From NCBI RefSeq assembly GCF_000711875.1, contig NZ_JONM01000002.1, positions 481,859 through 545,858 of the forward strand: DNA of 64,000 nt, in the 5' to 3' direction. Each line of letters begins with the position of its first letter. The stretch's first letter is position 1. Position numbers and translations under genes: made by a program. This DNA is from Andreprevotia chitinilytica DSM 18519 (GTDB lineage Bacteria > Pseudomonadota > Gammaproteobacteria > Burkholderiales > Chitinibacteraceae). The notes below the pieces were generated by a model. The model worked only from the letters and a program-made list of their open reading frames with translations, had not been told where the DNA came from and did no database searches. Below, piece by piece: positions 60,533 through 64,000 of this stretch.

Positions 60533-61576
60533 ATGAACATGGCCGCTGATACCGCTGTTGCCGGATTGAATGACAGCACGCACGAAGGTGTGCGCGAATC
60601 GGGCTGGACGCTCGACTGGGCGCATGGCGAGGCGCATATCCAGGCATTGGGCGGCATGCTCGGCCCGGTGCACTTTCGCCTGCCGGATGGCCGCAACTTC
60701 CAGCCTTTCTATGTCGCACCGTGGGCGGATGACCCAGCGCTGCCGCCGCTGTTGCGGCGTATGCGGGGGGAGTGGCCTTGCGTGCCGTTCACCCGCCCGG
60801 ACGTACCCGCAGGTTTGCCGGCTGGCTGGCGTGCGCAACCGACCTTGCCAGACGACATCCACGGCCCCGGTTCCAATCAGCCCTGGCATCTGATCTGCCG
60901 CAGCGAATCGCATGTCGTGCTTGGCATCGATTACCCGGACAACCACGCCATCCGCTCGCTGCGCCGGGAAATCCGCGCCGATCCGGCCAGTGCTTGTCTG
61001 CATATCAAACTGACCATCGAACCGCGCCGTGCGACGGTGATGCCGGTCGCGCTGCACCCGACCTTCCGCTTGCCGGCTGGCTCGGGCAGCGGCTTGCAGC
61101 TGGAGCCGGGCGCATTCCGTGCGGCGCATACCTATCCAGTCCAGTTTGAAGATGGCGTTTCGACCCTGTTGCCCAACAGCAGCTCCGGCAATTTGCAGAT
61201 GCTGCCCGGCAATGATGGCCCGGTGGATTTGAGCCGCTTGCCATTGCCGAACCAGACCGAGGAATTGGTGCAACTGCAGGATTGCGATGGTGTGTTCGGC
61301 TTGCTCTATCGCGACGAAGGCGTGCGCGTCACTCTGCGTTGGGATGCGCGCCGTTTGCCGGATGCGGTGCTGTGGGTCAGCAACGGCGGCCGGGCGCACG
61401 CGCCGTGGTTGGGACGCAATTTTGCGTTGGGCGTGGAGCCGGTGTGTGGGGTGTTCGAGCTGGGCGGTGTGGCGACGCCGCCGGCAGATCATCCGCTGGC
61501 GACCCGCAAGGGCTTGCTGCTACGGGCGGGGATTCCGGTGGAGATTGCGTATAGCGTTGGCGTTGCGCCGGCGTAG
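60533..61576 (+). CDS. Aldose-1-epimerase-like (galactose mutarotase fold) protein
   Basis: This 347-residue protein is rich in beta strands. Motifs recall aldose-1-epimerase relatives (MPVALHPTFRLP with a His in the place of the catalytic region, and a C-terminal NFALGVEPVCGVFELG). I chose ATG 60533 with GGAG nine bases upstream. Being last in the sugar import operon, it probably interconverts anomers of the imported sugar or binds it. Overall resemblance is moderate, so the enzymatic role is tentative. Confidence 0.65.
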   Translation: MNMAADTAVAGLNDSTHEGVRESGWTLDWAHGEAHIQALGGMLGPVHFRLPDGRNFQPFYVAPWADDPALPPLLRRMRGEWPCVPFTRPDVPAGLPAGWRAQPTLPDDIHGPGSNQPWHLICRSESHVVLGIDYPDNHAIRSLRREIRADPASACLHIKLTIEPRRATVMPVALHPTFRLPAGSGSGLQLEPGAFRAAHTYPVQFEDGVSTLLPNSSSGNLQMLPGNDGPVDLSRLPLPNQTEELVQLQDCDGVFGLLYRDEGVRVTLRWDARRLPDAVLWVSNGGRAHAPWLGRNFALGVEPVCGVFELGGVATPPADHPLATRKGLLLRAGIPVEIAYSVGVAPA

Positions 61577-61589
61577 TTCCAAAACCTCG

Positions 61590-61657
61590 TAGGAGCGAGC
61601 TTGCTCGCGATGGCGCGGTTTGGTTAACCATTGCCATCGCGAGCAAGCTCGCTCCTA
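61590..61657. repeat. TAGGAGCGAGC palindrome, copy 3, with CACAGAG tail
   Basis: 22-nt arms (61590-61611 and 61636-61657) of the same palindrome as at 48817 and 57460. Directly after it, 61671-61710 carries in inverse the AAAACCAAAACC / AACCACAGAG flank seen at 48751-48806. It sits between the convergent epimerase-like and TIM-barrel-like genes. Confidence 0.85.
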
Positions 61658-61726
61658 CAGGTGTTCTTCTCAATCGGTTTTGGTTTTCTCTGTGAACCTC
61701 TGTGGTTCAAGGTGTGGATCTTGAAC

Positions 61727-62911
61727 TTATAGCGCTTTCAACCGCGCCAATGAATCCGGCCGCAACATCCCGTAGTTGTAGAACGAGAACGCCTCCACCC
61801 CGAGCGCCTTCAGGCCGTTGTACGCCGCGCTGATTTCCGCGCCATCGCCCAGATCCGGCACGCCGGGACGCAGGATGGCGCGTACCTTGCTCACGTCGCC
61901 CACGCGGCGGATCGTGTCGACCGCATCGGCGATGACTCGCCCGGCGTTGGGCTCGTAGAACGGCACTTCCACACCATCCGCTACCTTGGCCAAGCCGGCC
62001 AGATCACTGCCTTCCAGCCACGTTTGCGCGGTCGGGCGTTGCACGGTCGGGATGACGTAAAGCGCGACGGATTGCGGCATCTCTTCACGCACCGTGCGCA
62101 CGAATTCGTTCACGCGGTTCTGGCGCAGGCGGACGAAGGCGGCGAGGTCGGCATCTTCATACAAATCCGCTGCCAGCCACGCGCCGGCTTGATCCGGGGC
62201 GGCATCGACATTGGCCGAGAGGTAGCCGTCGACCCGTGTACGGACACGGCCGGCCAACCCGTCGGCATCGATGCCCTTGTCCTTGGCCGCCGCTTTGCAG
62301 GCATCGCAGAAGCACAGGCCGAGCATGGTATCCAGCCACACATTGCTGCGAACCTGCGCGAATTCATGGTGATAGCCATGATTGAATGGCGCCCAGCCGG
62401 GGCTTTCCAGCGTGAGGCTTTGCCACGGCAGCGTTTGCGCGACATCGGTGGCAAGCGTGACGCCATAGTCGAACACGGCCGGCTGCATCGGGCACAAGGC
62501 ATATACATAGCCATCGCCCCAGGCGTTTTTCGTGGTCAGCTCCGGGTGTAGTTCACCGAGTTTCGAGTTGTGGAACAGCACCGTCCAGGCGGACATCGCC
62601 AGTCGGCCATCGGCAGCCAGATCGTAGGCGACGCGGCGCTGGGCCGGGTCGGAATGCGGGTGAGCGGGCAGCGCCTTGTAGCGCGACACGGTCGGCTCGA
62701 AATACAGCGCGCCGTCTTCCGGGAACACGACCCGGCCACCGACCTGGCCCGGTCGCGGTGGACGGATGAATTTGCCGGCGTGGTAGGCCGTGGCCAGCTT
62801 GATGCCATCCAGCCCCAGATCGAGGATTTCGTTCACGACGCCTTTTATGTCGCGGCCGGCGATATCCCAGCTGTAGGTGTACAGCGAACGTTGTGCTTGC
62901 TTCTGGCTCAT
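61727..62911 (-). CDS. Uncharacterised protein, probably TIM-barrel glycoside-hydrolase-like
   Basis: This 394-residue cytoplasmic protein has no signal peptide. It starts MSQKQAQRSLYTYSWDIAGRD and shows alternating strand/helix pattern, LTLESPGWAPFNHGYHHE and a Cys cluster LCFCDACKAAAKDKG. Such a CxCxxC segment next to acidic residues is reminiscent of some glycoside hydrolase barrels. I do not recognise the family with certainty. It is co-transcribed with kdgK (18-nt gap) and convergent with the sugar importer operon, so a role in breaking down or converting the imported sugar is plausible. Confidence 0.55.
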   Translation of the reverse strand: MSQKQAQRSLYTYSWDIAGRDIKGVVNEILDLGLDGIKLATAYHAGKFIRPPRPGQVGGRVVFPEDGALYFEPTVSRYKALPAHPHSDPAQRRVAYDLAADGRLAMSAWTVLFHNSKLGELHPELTTKNAWGDGYVYALCPMQPAVFDYGVTLATDVAQTLPWQSLTLESPGWAPFNHGYHHEFAQVRSNVWLDTMLGLCFCDACKAAAKDKGIDADGLAGRVRTRVDGYLSANVDAAPDQAGAWLAADLYEDADLAAFVRLRQNRVNEFVRTVREEMPQSVALYVIPTVQRPTAQTWLEGSDLAGLAKVADGVEVPFYEPNAGRVIADAVDTIRRVGDVSKVRAILRPGVPDLGDGAEISAAYNGLKALGVEAFSFYNYGMLRPDSLARLKAL

Positions 62912-62929
62912 CTCAGTCTTCCTTGGGTT

Positions 62930-63835
62930 TTAGTTTTGGGTTGGCATTGCAGCGGACGGCATGATCGCGCCCGGGTATTGAATGACGGTGCCGGCGAGCC
63001 GGTGGCCGTTTTGTGCGGCCTGTTCCAGCGTTGCGCCGTTGATGCGGGCGGCGAGATAGGCCGCCGCGAATGAATCGCCCGCCGCGCAGGTATCGACGAC
63101 TTTTTCCACCGGGGCAGCGCTGACACTGCCGCGCCCGCTGGAGGTGGCGACAATGCAGGGCTGGCTGCCACGCTTGATGATTACTTCGCTGCCACCGGCC
63201 TTGAGCACGCGGGCGATCATGTCGTCCGCCGTGGCAGTGCCGAAGACGGCGGCTTCGTCATCTTCGGTCAACAGGGCGATGTCGGCGATGCCATAGAGCT
63301 GGGCGTAGGCATCGCGTGCGGCGGCAGCAGACCAGAGGGCAGGGCGGAAGTTGTTGTCGAACCAGACCTTGCCGCCGTCCATCTTGAATGCCCCCAACGC
63401 GCCGATCAGATGGGCGCGTTCGGAGGTCGGGAACAGGGCGAGGGTGATGCCGGAGAGGTAGACCGCATCAAGGCCATCAAACAGCCTGGCGAAATCGATG
63501 CCGCTGGCGAAGTAGTGTCGGGCAGCGCTGTCGCTGCGCCAGTAGTGAAAACGCCGCTCGCCGTGCTCATCGGTTTCGACGAGGTAGAGGCCGGGCATCT
63601 TGCCGGGCAGGCGGGCGATGCGATCGGTGACGATGTGCTCGGCCTGCCATTCCTGTAGAAGCTCGGCGGAGAGGCTGTCTTCACCCACTGCGGTGAGGTA
63701 GCGGACGGAGTGTGTGCTGCCGCTCAGTAGCCGGGCGAGGTAGACGGCGGTATTGAGCGTATCGCCGCCGTAGGTTTTGCGCAGTGGCGAGCCGCTGAGT
63801 TCGATCATGCATTCGCCGAGGGAGGCAATTTGCAT
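62930..63835 (-). CDS. kdgK: 2-dehydro-3-deoxygluconokinase
   Basis: Phosphorylates 2-keto-3-deoxygluconate (KDG) to KDPG, the entry to the lower Entner-Doudoroff route. The 301-residue PfkB kinase closely follows E. coli KdgK: GECMIELS, YGGDTLNTAVYLAR, MPGLYLVETDEHGERRFHYWR, VWFDNNFRPALW and IKRG. Its catalytic loop is DTCAAGDSFAAAYLAARI (Asp in GD as base) and the end reads VIQYPGAIMP. AGAGG lies before the ATG. Presence here suggests the imported sugar is degraded through KDG. Confidence 0.9.
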   Translation of the reverse strand: MQIASLGECMIELSGSPLRKTYGGDTLNTAVYLARLLSGSTHSVRYLTAVGEDSLSAELLQEWQAEHIVTDRIARLPGKMPGLYLVETDEHGERRFHYWRSDSAARHYFASGIDFARLFDGLDAVYLSGITLALFPTSERAHLIGALGAFKMDGGKVWFDNNFRPALWSAAAARDAYAQLYGIADIALLTEDDEAAVFGTATADDMIARVLKAGGSEVIIKRGSQPCIVATSSGRGSVSAAPVEKVVDTCAAGDSFAAAYLAARINGATLEQAAQNGHRLAGTVIQYPGAIMPSAAMPTQN

Positions 63836-64000
63836 TTGGGTTTTCCTCTTTTGCTGCTGTTTCTAGGTTCAGCGCCTGCGGCGCGATTTAAAGGCATTAC
63901 AGCGCGTTCCGCCGCGCGGACGGGGAAGGGACTTTGTCTCGCCAAAGCCCCCTCCACCCCAAAGGCGACCCTGCAAAAGCGTCTGTCGCAAGCGCCAGAT
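63836..64000. other. Upstream region of kdgK to window end
   Basis: Presumably the 5' region of the kdgK operon. It contains a GGGACTTTGTCTCGCC / GGCGAG-type low-complexity stretch. I see no gene here and no copy of the TTTACACGTGTAAA operator. Confidence 0.5.

Overview
The window is a chromosomal segment of a betaproteobacterium, probably from the Neisseriales/Chromobacteriaceae side of the class. The evidence is a complete nuoA-N operon with unfused nuoC and nuoD, a DUF2818 gene directly after nuoN, the order thrS-infC-rpmI-rplT-pheS-pheT-ihfA-merR, a pstSCAB operon, and a two-subunit (AruF/AruG-type) arginine succinyltransferase. I see no phage, integrase, transposase or CRISPR array.

Layout. 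1-3.0 kb: rpmB-rpmG and ftsK (minus). 3.2-5.4 kb: an MFS transporter and a 2-hydroxyacid dehydrogenase. 5.4-9.7 kb (minus): a PlsC-like acyltransferase, then a porin / FMN-binding protein / ApbE flavin transferase / histidine-containing membrane protein operon behind two Fur-box-like sites. 10.0-13.8 kb: pstSCAB (minus). 14.1-30.2 kb: tpiA, secG, tRNA-Leu(GAG), the 14 nuo genes and a DUF2818 gene. 30.2-38.0 kb: tRNA-Val(GAC), a threonine-rich leader peptide plus terminator before thrS, infC (probable AUA start), rpmI, rplT, pheST, ihfA, a MerR-like regulator and tRNA-Pro(GGG). 38.1-42.0 kb: a DUF2165 membrane protein and an unusually short NAD-glutamate dehydrogenase. 42.5-54.9 kb: an arginine/ornithine ABC importer, an ArgR-like GlxA/AraC regulator and the whole arginine succinyltransferase (AST) pathway. 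55.1-63.8 kb: a LacI-controlled sugar locus (binding protein, ATPase, permease, aldose-epimerase-like protein, TIM-barrel-like protein of unknown role, KdgK).

The two halves differ. Intergenic spaces in the respiration and translation half are short and hold terminators and leaders. From about 42 kb on almost every intergenic space holds large inverted repeats of several families, none of which appears to encode a protein.

Functionally, 42.5-54.9 kb forms one unit: import of arginine/ornithine, sensing by the ArgR-like protein, then succinylation and stepwise conversion to glutamate and succinate. The NAD-glutamate dehydrogenase next door could send the glutamate to 2-oxoglutarate. A perfect match to the Pseudomonas ArgR half-site lies before the importer operon and a near match before astC. 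The most interesting candidates are the thrS attenuator coupled to tRNA-Val, the Fur-linked extracytoplasmic flavin system, the short glutamate dehydrogenase, the KdgK/TIM-barrel sugar locus and the repeat families.
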